DNA of 64,000 nucleotides from Alphaproteobacteria bacterium 40-19 (GCA_001898075.1 MKSD01000001.1:827817-891816), one strand, 5' to 3'. Shown: positions 1 to 8,931, counted from the stretch's first letter. Program-made: numbers and translations. Notes: a model not told the origin generated them from the sequence alone.

Positions 1-916
1 TAATACGGCGCAACACATAGCCGCGGCCTTCATTGCTGGGTAAAATGCCTTCAGCAATCAAAAAGCCTGCGCTGCGTAAATGATCAGCAATAATACGATG
101 GGCCACTTGTTCTTTTTCCTGAAGAGGGTTTTGACCCGTTAATTGGCAAGAGTACTGGATCAGATCCCCAAGAATGTCTGTTTGAAAATTATCACACGTG
201 CCTTGCAAAACCGCGGTCAAACGTTCCAAACCCATTCCTGTATCTACACACGGTTTGGGCAGGGGGATCTTACGGCCATCGCTTAAGGTTTCAAACTGCA
301 TGAACACCAAGTTCCACAATTCAACGTAACGATCTCCCTCTTGTTCTGGGGTTCCTGGAAGGCCACCTGGAATATGAGGACCATGGTCGTAAAAAATTTC
401 AGAACAGGGACCGCAAGGGCCTGTATCGCCCATAGACCAAAAATTATCACTGCTGGCAATTTTTAGGATCCTTTCTTCAGGTAAGCCTGCGATTTTTTGC
501 CAAAGTCTGGCAGCTTCTTGATCTGTGTGATAAACCGTTACCCACAGGCGCTCTTGGGGCAGTTCTAGAATCTTGGTTAAAAAGTGCCAAGCATACTGGA
601 TTGCTTCTTCTTTAAAATAATCTCCAAAAGAAAAATTTCCCAGCATTTCAAAAAAAGTTTGGTGACGATAGGTATAGCCCACTTGATCCAGATCATTGTG
701 TTTTCCTCCGGCTCTTAGACACTTTTGGATACTGACTGCTTTAGGGTACAAAGGAGTCTGTTTACCGGTGAAGAAGTCTTTGAATTGCACCATTCCTGCG
801 CTGGTGAATAAAAGAGAAGGATCGTTCCGGGGAATCAGTCCCGAAGAAGGCACAAGGGTGTGATCTTTGCTTTGAAAAAAATCTAAAAATGCGTGACGGA
901 TAGAAGTGCTTTTCAT
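1..916 (-). CDS. alaS: Alanyl-tRNA synthetase, N-terminal part (cut by window edge)
   Basis: Charges tRNA-Ala with alanine in the cytoplasm. About 305 N-terminal residues are present out of the roughly 870 usual for the family; the rest lies beyond the left edge. Reading the minus strand from ATG at 916 gives the class II catalytic domain: [14 protein letters not shown] at the start, [11 protein letters not shown] and [18 protein letters not shown] around residues 70-90, then [18 protein letters not shown] and [11 protein letters not shown]. These are characteristic of AlaRS. No frameshift is visible in the part shown. It lies upstream of ftsI on the same strand but runs off the window away from it. 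Confidence 0.95.
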   Translation of the reverse strand, partial: MKSTSIRHAFLDFFQSKDHTLVPSSGLIPRNDPSLLFTSAGMVQFKDFFTGKQTPLYPKAVSIQKCLRAGGKHNDLDQVGYTYRHQTFFEMLGNFSFGDYFKEEAIQYAWHFLTKILELPQERLWVTVYHTDQEAARLWQKIAGLPEERILKIASSDNFWSMGDTGPCGPCSEIFYDHGPHIPGGLPGTPEQEGDRYVELWNLVFMQFETLSDGRKIPLPKPCVDTGMGLERLTAVLQGTCDNFQTDILGDLIQYSCQLTGQNPLQEKEQVAHRIIADHLRSAGFLIAEGILPSNEGRGYVLRRI

Positions 917-1037
917 GAACAGAAATCGGAACAGAATTGTTCCATTGTAACACACAAGAGCTTAAAATAAGACACTATCTTAAGAAAACAAAAAATAGAG
1001 TGTTTATTGTAAAATTTTAAGCCTATCTTTTTTATTT

Positions 1038-2633
1038 TTAACGTAATAAAGGGTCTTCTAGCGCCAGAAAGCTGACAACTTTTTCCACGATACGCCGTGC
1101 CAGAGGGGCTGCCACCCATCCTGCTGTAGCAAAATGATGGGTTTTGGCGCTGGGTTTTGCCTGATCAACTGTGACCAAAAGAACATATTTGGGCTTATGA
1201 ATTGGAAAAATGACTACGCAGGACGTTCGGTTGTTATTTTTTTGATAACGACGTCCCACCAGCATATTGGCCGTTCCTGTTTTAGCACCTACTTTACAGT
1301 ACGAGGTGCCTGCATTTTTGGCTTGTCCTTCTAAAACAGCTTTTTCTAAAAGATGGATTAAACTTTGGGAAATTTTAGGATCCATGCACAAAGCCGGAGA
1401 GGATTGGGTTGTGGTTGGTTTCTTAAGTAAAGTCAGAGGTTGGTAGAACCCGGTAATCAGCATCTGAAGACTTTGAATAATATGCAAAGGGGTAATTGCA
1501 AAACCATAGCCATAACTGGCGGTGATGGATTGAGCCTGAGACCAACGAGCAGGCATTAAAGGGCGGGCAAATTCTGGCAATTCGGTTCGTACGGGATGAA
1601 AAAAACCTATTTTTTTAAAAAAGGCCAGCTGTTTTTGGCCTCCCACAGCCAGGGCCATTTTACCATTTACGATATTAGAAGAATATAAAAAGCCTTCTGC
1701 TACGCTCATAGGGCGGTTTTGGCCGCGAAAATCTGTAACCAAAAAACGACCAATAGACAGGGGTTTAGAAGCATCAAAAATAGTACTCAATGTTCCTTGA
1801 TTGGAGTCTAAAAACAGGGCCACGTTATGGATTTTTAAAATAGATCCAAATTCATAGACTCCGCTGGTATTACGATTAAAAAAAGCCAAAGGGTTAGAAC
1901 AAGGGGACTGGGGATCGAAATCTGGCAACGAGACCATGGCTAAGATTTCTCCGGTTTGAAGATTAGCCAAGATCGCATTGCCTGCTGTAGCCTGATATTC
2001 TTGCAGCCATTGTTCCATTTCATGGCGCAGAGCATTTTGTAGGCGGACGTCAACGGATAAATGGATACTTTGGCCAGAAATTTTAAGTTTATGATTCAAA
2101 GATTTTTCTATTCCACTGATGCCTTCTTGCTCGCTGTCTGTAAGGCCTAAAATATGACAACACAAAGAACCGTAAGGATAAACGCGTTTTTGTTCTTCAA
2201 TAAACTCTAGGCCTTCAATACCTAAAGCTTGTACTTTCATTTTATCTGCCGGAGACAACTTGCGTGCTAGCCAAGTAAATTTTTTGGGACTGGAAAGTTT
2301 TTTTAAAAGATCTGTCTGAGAAAGAAAGGGTAAGGTTTGATGAATCTCTAAAGCTGTTTGAGTTTTGTTCTTCACTATTCCTAGTCTAGCCCCTAAAGAA
2401 AAAGCAGGAACACTGCTGGCTAACAACAGTCCATGACGGTCTAATATGGGAGATCGGAAAATACAGTCTTTTTCTAAGGTTCCCGATCGCAGATCCAGGT
2501 ATCCCAGACTGACCCAGCTTAAGCGTATAATAATGGTTAGAAAACCTAGGGATAGGAAATAGATGACGATTTTCATGCGAAAAGACAGCAGAGACTTAGC
2601 GTCGTAATCACAGTCCAAAAAATCGCGAAACAT
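1038..2633 (-). CDS. ftsI: Penicillin-binding protein 2/3 type transpeptidase (FtsI-like)
   Basis: Septal peptidoglycan transpeptidase anchored in the inner membrane. The 531-residue protein has one N-terminal membrane segment (about 22-40), a PBP dimerisation region, and the three active-site motifs of the penicillin-binding fold: S264-I-L-K267 within YEFGSILK, SSN at 318-320 and KTGTAN at 451-456. The length fits alphaproteobacterial FtsI. The ATG at 2633 is preceded by an AAGGAAAA tract; an alternative start is Met20, just before the membrane segment. No mraW, ftsL or murE neighbours are visible, so the usual dcw cluster is broken up. MrdA is the alternative, but length and motif context favour FtsI. 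Confidence 0.85.
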   Translation of the reverse strand: MFRDFLDCDYDAKSLLSFRMKIVIYFLSLGFLTIIIRLSWVSLGYLDLRSGTLEKDCIFRSPILDRHGLLLASSVPAFSLGARLGIVKNKTQTALEIHQTLPFLSQTDLLKKLSSPKKFTWLARKLSPADKMKVQALGIEGLEFIEEQKRVYPYGSLCCHILGLTDSEQEGISGIEKSLNHKLKISGQSIHLSVDVRLQNALRHEMEQWLQEYQATAGNAILANLQTGEILAMVSLPDFDPQSPCSNPLAFFNRNTSGVYEFGSILKIHNVALFLDSNQGTLSTIFDASKPLSIGRFLVTDFRGQNRPMSVAEGFLYSSNIVNGKMALAVGGQKQLAFFKKIGFFHPVRTELPEFARPLMPARWSQAQSITASYGYGFAITPLHIIQSLQMLITGFYQPLTLLKKPTTTQSSPALCMDPKISQSLIHLLEKAVLEGQAKNAGTSYCKVGAKTGTANMLVGRRYQKNNNRTSCVVIFPIHKPKYVLLVTVDQAKPSAKTHHFATAGWVAAPLARRIVEKVVSFLALEDPLLR

Positions 2634-2662
2634 AAAAAGTTGTTTTCCTTAGTTTTTAAAAC

Positions 2663-2736
2663 TCGGAGTGGCGGGATTTGAACCCACGGCCCCCACACCC
2701 CCAGCGTGGTGCGCTACCAGGCTGCGCTACACTCCG
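2663..2736 (-). tRNA. tRNA-Pro(GGG)
   Basis: The minus strand folds as a cloverleaf with acceptor CGGAGTG/CACTCCG, D-stem GCGC and a T-loop GTTCAAATC. The anticodon loop CTGGGGG gives anticodon GGG, which reads CCC. The discriminator base is A and no CCA is encoded. It lies between ftsI and an exported unknown. Confidence 0.93.
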
Positions 2737-2789
2737 TTTGTGAAATTCTAATGGATAAGTATTTTTAACGCAAGATTGAGGTCCAAAAA

Positions 2790-3779
2790 TCAAGACTCTT
2801 TCTTGGAGGCGTCAGAGTTGCGGCTAAAATAATTTTTTACTTTCTCTGTTTGTTCTTTTAAACAATTTATTGCTTTCTCTTTCCATTCCTTTAGTTTTTG
2901 ACAACAGTATTGTTGAGTAAGGTTTCCAGGGGAGGTTTGGGCTATCTCTTCGATGAGGGCCTGGCTGGAGGAACTGTTGGAAGAGGCGTTTTCTTCTGAA
3001 ATTTTGACCTCAAGCAGTGGTTTTTCTTCGTGTTCTGAAGAGCTTTCGGATTCGGCCTCTTTTGGTTCTTTTATTTTTTCTTTGAATCTTCTGTTTTTTG
3101 ATAGCTTTTGCAGATCATCAAAGGGGTTTTTATATTGTCGTTGATATTCTGTTTTTGCTTCTTTAGGAACCGAACGAGTTGTTTTCTGGGGATTTGTTGT
3201 CTCACGCAACTGCTTTTCATCCAAGATCGGATAAAAGGAGTGGTACCCGTTTTCTTGTAATTTAACTTGAACCTGGTTGTAGGGGCCTTGGTACCATTGT
3301 TTTTTATAAAAATCAAATGTATATCCTGTTCCAAAGTACTGGCCTGGTTTAGGGTTATCCAGTGTTATGAGGTAGTTATTTCGTCCGTTAACCTGGATGG
3401 ATTCAACGTTCTGGGGATCGCAAAATTTTTCTATTAGCGTTGTGATGCTCTGTTTGTTCCGCGTAGGATCATCGAGGTTCTCTTTTAGGCCAAAAGAGCT
3501 TGTGATTTCTTTTTCTTCCGTTTTACCTGAGCCGCGGAATAAGTTATTTTCGGGTGAAGCAAAAAGATGGGCATATAAACGATGCTTTACAGAAATTTCC
3601 TGATAATTCAAGAGACTATTCTTAACTTTTTTTAAAGTTTCAAGCGCCCCTTTGACGTCTTCAGTCCATTGTTTGTTTGCCAAAGAAGTTGCTTGGGCAT
3701 CTGCCGTTAAAAGGATGATCCCCCATGCTGCTGCATAAAATTTATTCACTGTTTTTAAGGCTAGAAGATGTTCTTTCAC
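2790..3779 (-). CDS. Exported protein of unknown function
   Basis: I do not recognise a family. The 329-residue product starts with a signal-peptide-like segment (hydrophobic about 12-26, likely cleavage near ADAQA). A central region (about 130-195) rich in Gly, Tyr, Asn and Gln contains GQYFGTGYTFDFYKKQW and may be a beta-rich fold. The remainder is highly charged, with a Ser/Glu-rich stretch (about 240-275) that looks disordered. Cysteines near the end (QQYCCQK) could form disulfides. It lies 44 bases downstream of another exported unknown on the same strand, so the two may be co-transcribed. Base composition resembles the neighbours. Confidence 0.6.
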   Translation of the reverse strand: MKEHLLALKTVNKFYAAAWGIILLTADAQATSLANKQWTEDVKGALETLKKVKNSLLNYQEISVKHRLYAHLFASPENNLFRGSGKTEEKEITSSFGLKENLDDPTRNKQSITTLIEKFCDPQNVESIQVNGRNNYLITLDNPKPGQYFGTGYTFDFYKKQWYQGPYNQVQVKLQENGYHSFYPILDEKQLRETTNPQKTTRSVPKEAKTEYQRQYKNPFDDLQKLSKNRRFKEKIKEPKEAESESSSEHEEKPLLEVKISEENASSNSSSSQALIEEIAQTSPGNLTQQYCCQKLKEWKEKAINCLKEQTEKVKNYFSRNSDASKKES

Positions 3780-3823
3780 GATAACCTTTTAAAGAGAAAA
3801 AACAGTGAATCATAAAGTAAATG

Positions 3824-4444
3824 TTATTTTTCTTCCTGATCCCAGAAAATAGGATACCCGGACAGAGATATTTCCAGATCCTCCTTCTTCACGCGAACAA
3901 TAGTCTCGGCTATTTTTCCTACAACATTTCCATAGCCAATCCATTCTCCTATCTGATAATCGCCCTGTCGTTCTTGAACACTCCAAAGAGTTTGCTTTTT
4001 TGCATCCGGTGGCACACCGCCGTCCTGCCCCAAAAGGCTGATATCTTTTTCCCACAGATTTGTAAAACGCTCTAAAACCACAGACCGGACATCTTTAAAA
4101 AGGTCTGGGTTAAAGTGGGGATTTTTCGCAAAATCTGGAATATAGCAGCCCATATGGTCTGACAGTGTCTCTTTCCAAAGATTTTTAGGAAGATCGTCCT
4201 TGATTTCTAGAGTTGTTAATTTGGAAGGAACAATGAGGTCATCTTGCACAGAAACGAAAAAGTCAAAAAAACCACTTTTGGCCAAGTTTTCCTGGTTTAA
4301 GGACTGAGGCAAATGCTGATGTAAGGGTTCTGGGGGTAAAGTTTTTTTTTCAGGAAAGAAATAGGATGAAACAGAAGACCACCATCCGGCGGAACACTGG
4401 GGGGAAGTTAATATTCCCAAGACAATGATAAAATGACGCAACAT
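3824..4444 (-). CDS. Small exported protein of unknown function
   Basis: A 206-residue product with an N-terminal signal peptide (MLRHFIIVLGILTSPQCSAG, cleavage probably after CSA). The mature part starts with two tryptophans (GWWSS). Further on it contains SDHMGCYIPDFAKNPHF, a Leu/Trp-rich middle and a compact C-terminal part rich in Gly, Ile and Glu (IGEWIGYGNVVGKIAETIV). No catalytic motif is evident. It is followed at once by the 2790-3779 gene, and the two probably form a two-gene unit of periplasmic or secreted proteins. No homologue is claimed. Confidence 0.6.
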   Translation of the reverse strand: MLRHFIIVLGILTSPQCSAGWWSSVSSYFFPEKKTLPPEPLHQHLPQSLNQENLAKSGFFDFFVSVQDDLIVPSKLTTLEIKDDLPKNLWKETLSDHMGCYIPDFAKNPHFNPDLFKDVRSVVLERFTNLWEKDISLLGQDGGVPPDAKKQTLWSVQERQGDYQIGEWIGYGNVVGKIAETIVRVKKEDLEISLSGYPIFWDQEEK

Positions 4445-4576
4445 AATTTTTTTCCTAAACTTTAAAAATTATGATTATTATAATAAATGTATCAAAAAAT
4501 GTCAAAAAAATCTACGGACATCTCGTCTTCTCTTGAAACAAGAAGCGGCCTACTGCACAATAAAAGCAAATGCTAA

Positions 4577-5875
4577 ATGTTGCAAGCAATGTCCGACCAA
4601 ACCCAAATGGTTACTTTAGGGTGCCGATTAAACATTCATGAATCCCATGTGATGCAAGACTTAGCTACAAAAGCGGGTCTTGAAAAAGCCATTATTGTTA
4701 ATACATGTGCCGTGACCTCAGAAGCGGAGCGTCAAGCCCGGCAAACCATTCGTCGTTTGCGCAAAGACAATCCCGAAGCTTTTATCATTGTCACAGGATG
4801 TGCGGTTCAGTTGCGCCCCGAAGTCTTTGGTAAGATGCCGGAAGTCAATCGGGTCTTGGGCAACGACATTAAATTAAAAGCCTCTAGTTTTGCCAAAGAT
4901 TTTCCTTACCGTGTGGCAGTGGGTCCCATCGAGCGACAAATTTCAGAAGATTTTCCGTTGCTAAAAAAATTTGAAGGAAAAACTCGGGCTTTTGTTCAGG
5001 TGCAAAATGGCTGTGACCACCGTTGTGCTTTTTGTAATATTCCTTTTGCCCGGGGGTCTAGTCGCAGTGTGCCCTTAGGGCTGGTGGTGCAGCAAGTGCA
5101 ATGGTTGCATCAATCAGGAGTCAAAGAGGTTATTTTCACAGGGGTGGATTTGACGTCTTATGGTAAAGGGCTTCCAGGAGATCTGACTTTAGGGCGAATG
5201 CTGCGTCGGGTGTTGATGCAGGTACCGGCAATGGATCGCTTTCGTCTTTCGTCTTTGGACTCTATTGAAATTGATGAAGAGTTGTTTCATCTTTTAGCTC
5301 ACGAACCGCGCCTCTTACCCCATTTACACCTCAGTCTTCAAGCGGGTAGCAACGCGATTTTAAAGGCTATGCGACGTCGTCACTTGCGGGAAGAGTCCAT
5401 TGATTTTTGTAAAAGACTTTTAAAGGAGCGGCCTGATTATGCTTTGGGGGCGGATTTTATCGTTGGCTTCCCCGGGGAAACAGAAGAAATGTTCCAAGAA
5501 ACGATGGATTTGGTGGACGAGTGTCGTCTGAGTCATCTTCATGTATTTCCTTTTTCTGCCAGACCTGGGACCTTGGCTTTTAAGATGGAAGATAAGGTGC
5601 CGGGGCCGGTCATCAAAGAGCGTGCGGCGCGTTTGCGGCAAAAAGCTAAGCAAGCTTTGGATCAAAAGTTGGGGCAGTATCTTGGACAGCAGGTTGATAT
5701 TTTGATGGAAGAAAACAATACAGGCTATACCAAGGATTTTTTACGCGTAGCGGTTCAAAATGCTGGTGCTTCGTCTTGTGTTCCAGGGCAAATTCTTCGC
5801 GTAACCATTCAAGATCGGGCCCCTCAAGGCTTGGTGGGCATCTTGGATGAAACGGATACGCAAGGTTATGCCTAA
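4577..5875 (+). CDS. mtaB: tRNA (N6-threonylcarbamoyladenosine-37) methylthiotransferase MtaB
   Basis: A radical-SAM methylthiotransferase that converts t6A37 to ms2t6A37 in tRNAs reading ANN codons. The 432 residues show the three cysteines of the N-terminal MTTase domain (C16 in TLGCRLN, C44 in NTCAV, C75 in TGCAV) and the radical-SAM triad C146-x3-C150-x2-C153 in NGCDHRCAFC. The TLGCRLN form is typical of MtaB rather than MiaB or RimO. The C-terminal about 60 residues form the TRAM-like part. A second in-frame ATG lies four codons on (4589) and could be the true start. It converges with csaA, leaving only 7 bases between stop codons. Confidence 0.93.
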   Translation: MLQAMSDQTQMVTLGCRLNIHESHVMQDLATKAGLEKAIIVNTCAVTSEAERQARQTIRRLRKDNPEAFIIVTGCAVQLRPEVFGKMPEVNRVLGNDIKLKASSFAKDFPYRVAVGPIERQISEDFPLLKKFEGKTRAFVQVQNGCDHRCAFCNIPFARGSSRSVPLGLVVQQVQWLHQSGVKEVIFTGVDLTSYGKGLPGDLTLGRMLRRVLMQVPAMDRFRLSSLDSIEIDEELFHLLAHEPRLLPHLHLSLQAGSNAILKAMRRRHLREESIDFCKRLLKERPDYALGADFIVGFPGETEEMFQETMDLVDECRLSHLHVFPFSARPGTLAFKMEDKVPGPVIKERAARLRQKAKQALDQKLGQYLGQQVDILMEENNTGYTKDFLRVAVQNAGASSCVPGQILRVTIQDRAPQGLVGILDETDTQGYA

Positions 5876-5882
5876 GAAAAAC

Positions 5883-6230
5883 TTAACAAAGAGGATGACC
5901 TATGGGGATAGGGTGATCAGGTGAAAACAGACAAATAGCTCCAGCGTCGTCGTAGGCTCCTAGTAAAAGAAATTCCGATACAAATCCTGCAATATTGCGA
6001 GGTCCTATATTGACGCAACCAATGACTTGCTTACCAGGCAGACCATCTGTCTGGTAGAGTCGGGTGATTTGAGCAGAGGTCTGTAAAATACCTACCTTAG
6101 GGCCAAAGTCTACCCATACTTTGAAAGCAGGTTTTATCGTACGATCAAAATTTTCGGCTTTGATGACTGTGCCACACCTTATGTCTAACTTTTGAAAATC
6201 TTCAAAGGAGACCTCGATTTTTTTTTGCAT
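5883..6230 (-). CDS. csaA: CsaA-like tRNA-binding domain protein
   Basis: A 115-residue single-domain OB-fold protein of the CsaA family, related to the tRNA-binding domain at the end of MetRS and PheRS-beta. Recognisable elements are FQKLDIRCGTVIKAENF near the start, a central KVWVDFG, the conserved QTSAQIT, and NIGPRNIAGFVSEFLLLGA towards the end. CsaA has been proposed as an export chaperone that works with SecA; its exact role is unsettled. The length matches the family (about 110 residues). It stands alone, convergent with mtaB. Confidence 0.88.
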   Translation of the reverse strand: MQKKIEVSFEDFQKLDIRCGTVIKAENFDRTIKPAFKVWVDFGPKVGILQTSAQITRLYQTDGLPGKQVIGCVNIGPRNIAGFVSEFLLLGAYDDAGAICLFSPDHPIPIGHPLC

Positions 6231-6318
6231 TGCAGTCTTTTAAATTTGAGCTTATTTTATAATAAAAGAGTCTTTAAATGATTACAAGACAATACAGGGC
6301 CTGCATAAGGAACAAGAG

Positions 6319-7251
6319 GTGAAAGAAAATATTGTAAAAATTATTGTATCTGGCAGTAGCTGTTCTGAATGGGCGTTATCTTTGGCTGCAAGTTTGGAGA
6401 TTGCCGGGGTGCAAGCTCAGAGTCACTTTTTTTGTCACCGCGAATTGTGCGTCAAGCTGACCCAGTCTTTAGAGATGAAAGATGTTTTTTTGGTGCAGTC
6501 GTTCTGTGATACAGTCAATGATTATTTGGTCGAATTGGCTTTACTGGCGGACTTGGTGCGAGGGCAAGGGGCGTTGAAAGTGACAGCTCTTATCCCTTAC
6601 TTGGCGTATGGTCGACAAAATAAACCTCAGCCTGCCCAGTCTACAGCTCTGGAAGTAGTGGTGAAGATGTTAAAAGCTGTGGGAATTGATCAAATTGTGA
6701 CTTTGGACGCTCATGGGCCTCCTTTTCAAAATTTGTCTTCTGACTCTTCTTTGATTTCTTCACCTTTGGTTTCTTTATCTTGTGCACCACTTTTTGCCCA
6801 GGCTTTTAGACATCAATACGATTCCTGTTTGCAAGACTGGGTGGTGGTGGCTCCGGATCAAGGGGGGCAGAGGCGAGCATCCGAAGTGGCTGAGTGTTTG
6901 AATTTACCGTGGGTGATGATGGAAAAAAAACGCTTTAATGAAGGAGAGGCAGAAGAAATTTGCCAGGTTCAACAGATCAAAGGGGATGTGCAGAATAAAA
7001 ATTGTTTTATCATTGACGATCTTGCAGACACAGGGGGTACTTTACGGGCTGTAGTAAAGGCCTTAAAAGCGGCGGGGGCATTAAAAGTTATTGCAGGAGT
7101 CACCCATGTTTTAGACTTTACAAAAATTCAGGATTGTGGTCTGCATTTTTTGTTTATGACAGATACTTTTCTTTCTGTTTGTCCCGTAGATTCCTGGGTT
7201 AAAGTCCTTTCTTGCCAAAGTATTTTTGAAGATTTTTTAAGAAAAATTTAA
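6319..7251 (+). CDS. prs: Ribose-phosphate pyrophosphokinase (PRPP synthase), divergent
   Basis: Makes PRPP from ribose 5-phosphate and ATP for nucleotide, His and Trp synthesis. The 310 residues show PRPP-synthase landmarks in order: VQSFCDTVNDYLVEL, IPYLAYGRQNK (usually FGYARQDRK), LDAHG, VVAPDQGGQRRA and the PRPP-binding loop IIDDLADTGGT. Several otherwise invariant positions differ from common bacterial Prs, so this is a divergent member. The GTG start at 6319 has an AAGGA element about 10 bases upstream. It lies directly upstream of the thiamine riboswitch, but the promoter at 7270 suggests the thi genes are expressed independently. Confidence 0.85.
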   Translation: MKENIVKIIVSGSSCSEWALSLAASLEIAGVQAQSHFFCHRELCVKLTQSLEMKDVFLVQSFCDTVNDYLVELALLADLVRGQGALKVTALIPYLAYGRQNKPQPAQSTALEVVVKMLKAVGIDQIVTLDAHGPPFQNLSSDSSLISSPLVSLSCAPLFAQAFRHQYDSCLQDWVVVAPDQGGQRRASEVAECLNLPWVMMEKKRFNEGEAEEICQVQQIKGDVQNKNCFIIDDLADTGGTLRAVVKALKAAGALKVIAGVTHVLDFTKIQDCGLHFLFMTDTFLSVCPVDSWVKVLSCQSIFEDFLRKI

Positions 7252-7269
7252 GATATTTCTCATAACCTC

Positions 7270-7297
7270 TTGACTTTCATTAAGTTAGGATTATTCT
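7270..7297 (+). promoter_or_regulatory. Probable sigma-70 promoter of the thi operon
   Basis: TTGACT (7270-7275), a 16-base spacer and TATTCT (7292-7297), ending about 17 bases before the TPP riboswitch core. Spacing and position fit a promoter whose transcript starts just ahead of the aptamer. Recognised by eye only. Confidence 0.5.
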
Positions 7298-7313
7298 TAA
7301 AAAGGATATTATT

Positions 7314-7392
7314 CGCCGGGGGTGCTGCCTGCAAAGGTTGGCTGAGAAATACCCTTAAAACCTGCTCTGGTTAATGCCTGCGAAGGGAGTGT
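7314..7392 (+). promoter_or_regulatory. TPP riboswitch (THI element)
   Basis: The sequence holds the conserved THI-box parts in order: GGGGGTGCTG at 7318, GGCTGAGA at 7340, ACCCTT at 7351, AACCTGCTCTGG at 7359 and TTAATGCCTGCGAAGGGA at 7371. These form the pyrimidine- and pyrophosphate-sensing arms of the aptamer that binds thiamine pyrophosphate. Its place ahead of thiE indicates TPP feedback on the whole salvage operon, including the TenA genes. The expression platform is not obvious: no clear terminator or anti-Shine-Dalgarno helix is seen before 7476, though U-rich tracts follow at about 7427-7440. Confidence 0.95.
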
Positions 7393-7475
7393 GAAAATAC
7401 AAAAAGCACTTTTTGATGAGGGTGTTCTTTTGTTTTTTTCGTTTATTCCTTTCCTTTATTAAAAGGAAAACGACT

Positions 7476-8120
7476 GTGAAACAATTTTTAAAACTTATGC
7501 TTGTAACAAATCGCTCTAGTGCGCCTCTGGAAGGGTACTTAGAATTCGTGAAATGTTGTGCTCAGGCTGGTGTGACAGCCGTTCAGTTAAGAGAAAAGCG
7601 CTTTTCAGTGCATGAATTGATTGATTTTGGCAAAAAACTACGTCTTTTACTTCATCCATTTTCTGTTCCGTTAATTATCAACGATCGTGTAGATATTTGT
7701 TTGGAAGTTGATGGGCAAGGTGTTCACTTAGGTCAAGAGGATGGCAATGTATTAGAGGCTCGAAGACGTTTGGGGGATCACCGTATTTTGGGTTTGACGG
7801 TCAACAGTTTGACCGAAGTTCAAAAGGCCAATGATTTACCCCTAGATTATGTGGGTTTAGGAGCCATCTTTCCCACTTCCAGTAAGCCTGCAGTGCGGAC
7901 AATTTGGGGATTAGAGGGACTTAGGCAAGCGTCGACTTTTTCCCGCCATCCTATTATTGCGATCGGAGGTATCCAGGAAAAGCACGTCAAATTGGTGATG
8001 GAGGCAGGAGCCCGAGGTATTGCAGCCATTGGGATGTTTCATGAAGCTTTAGATCCGAAGAAAACGGTCGAAAATCTGCGGCATATTATGGAGGCAAGAG
8101 AGCATGTTGCAACGAATTAA
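7476..8120 (+). CDS. thiE: Thiamine-phosphate synthase
   Basis: Joins HMP-pyrophosphate and thiazole phosphate to give thiamine phosphate. The TIM-barrel protein has TAVQLREKRFS (pyrophosphate/HMP site), IINDRVDICLEVDGQGVHLGQED, LGAIFPTSSKP and the phosphate-binding PIIAIGGI. I place the start at GTG 7476, preceded by AAAAGGAAAA, giving 214 residues, the normal size. An upstream in-frame ATG at 7413 would add 21 hydrophobic residues not found in ThiE and lies close to the riboswitch. It is the first gene of the riboswitch operon; its end overlaps thiM by 17 bases. Confidence 0.93.
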   Translation: MKQFLKLMLVTNRSSAPLEGYLEFVKCCAQAGVTAVQLREKRFSVHELIDFGKKLRLLLHPFSVPLIINDRVDICLEVDGQGVHLGQEDGNVLEARRRLGDHRILGLTVNSLTEVQKANDLPLDYVGLGAIFPTSSKPAVRTIWGLEGLRQASTFSRHPIIAIGGIQEKHVKLVMEAGARGIAAIGMFHEALDPKKTVENLRHIMEAREHVATN

Positions 8121-8916
8121 TGTGGAATTAGAAAAAATTCGAGTTAAAAAACCTCTGATTTTAAACTTTACAAATATGGTCACCATGGAATTTGTTGCTA
8201 ATACGCTCCTTTCCTTGGGGGCAGCCCCTTTGATGAGTGTGTCAGAACAAGAAGTAGAAGATCTGGTTTCTTTGGCCCATGGGGTTTGTATTAATATTGG
8301 CACTTTGGATGAGCGTTTTGTACAGTGTTGTTTGGCTGCTGCTCAGATGGCACAAGCTTTGGGAAAGCCTTTGATCTTAGATCCTGTGGGGGCAGGGGCC
8401 AGTCGTCTTCGTACTCAAGCAGCGCTTCAGTTATTGCCCTATGCCAACGTCGTGCGCGGGAATGCAACAGAAATTTTGGCTCTTTCTGGTATTGAGGTTG
8501 AGAGTCTGGGTGCAGAGTCAATGCACCGACCTCAAGAAGCGCGGGAAACCGCCGTACAGGTGGCCCGAAAAGTAGGATGTGTGGTGGTCGTCAGCGGATC
8601 TCAGGATTGGGTGACGGATGGATCTCAGGAAGAAAGTGTTGAATTCGGCTCTCCGGTGATGTCTTTGGTGACAGGAATGGGATGTGCTTTATCTGCAGGA
8701 ATTGCAGCCTTTATGGCTGTAAATGGAGAAGCTTTTCCCAGTGCTTTGTGGGCGACGCGCTATTTTGGTCTTTGTGGTCAGTACGCAGCGCGTAAAGCTG
8801 CACATCCTGGGTGCTTTCGTGCTGCTTTTACAGATGCGCTTCATCAGGGATTAAGAGCTCAAGGCGATGAATTTTCACATATTTTCTACAATTGCTTTGA
8901 TGCTCGCGTCAAGTAA
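8104..8916 (+). CDS. thiM: Hydroxyethylthiazole kinase
   Basis: Phosphorylates 4-methyl-5-(2-hydroxyethyl)thiazole, a salvage reaction that provides the thiazole half for ThiE. The 270-residue ribokinase-like protein contains LILNFTNMVTMEFVANTLL near the N-terminus, ILDPVGAGASRLR, VVRGNATEILALSG, and the anion-hole and catalytic segment TGMGCALSAGIAAF. The ATG overlaps the end of thiE, suggesting translational coupling. With no thiG or thiF visible here, it is probably the source of thiazole phosphate. Confidence 0.95.
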   Translation: MLQRINVELEKIRVKKPLILNFTNMVTMEFVANTLLSLGAAPLMSVSEQEVEDLVSLAHGVCINIGTLDERFVQCCLAAAQMAQALGKPLILDPVGAGASRLRTQAALQLLPYANVVRGNATEILALSGIEVESLGAESMHRPQEARETAVQVARKVGCVVVVSGSQDWVTDGSQEESVEFGSPVMSLVTGMGCALSAGIAAFMAVNGEAFPSALWATRYFGLCGQYAARKAAHPGCFRAAFTDALHQGLRAQGDEFSHIFYNCFDARVK

Positions 8917-8931
8917 AAAGGGGGACATGAC

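Noticed and set aside
2953..3144. Plus-strand Ser/Phe-rich frame opposite the exported unknown
   Set aside because: It is the mirror of the Ser/Glu-rich segment of the minus-strand gene and has no ribosome-binding site.
7413..7475. Longer thiE starting at ATG 7413
   Set aside because: The extra 21 residues are hydrophobic and unlike ThiE; GTG at 7476 has a good Shine-Dalgarno and restores the normal N-terminus.
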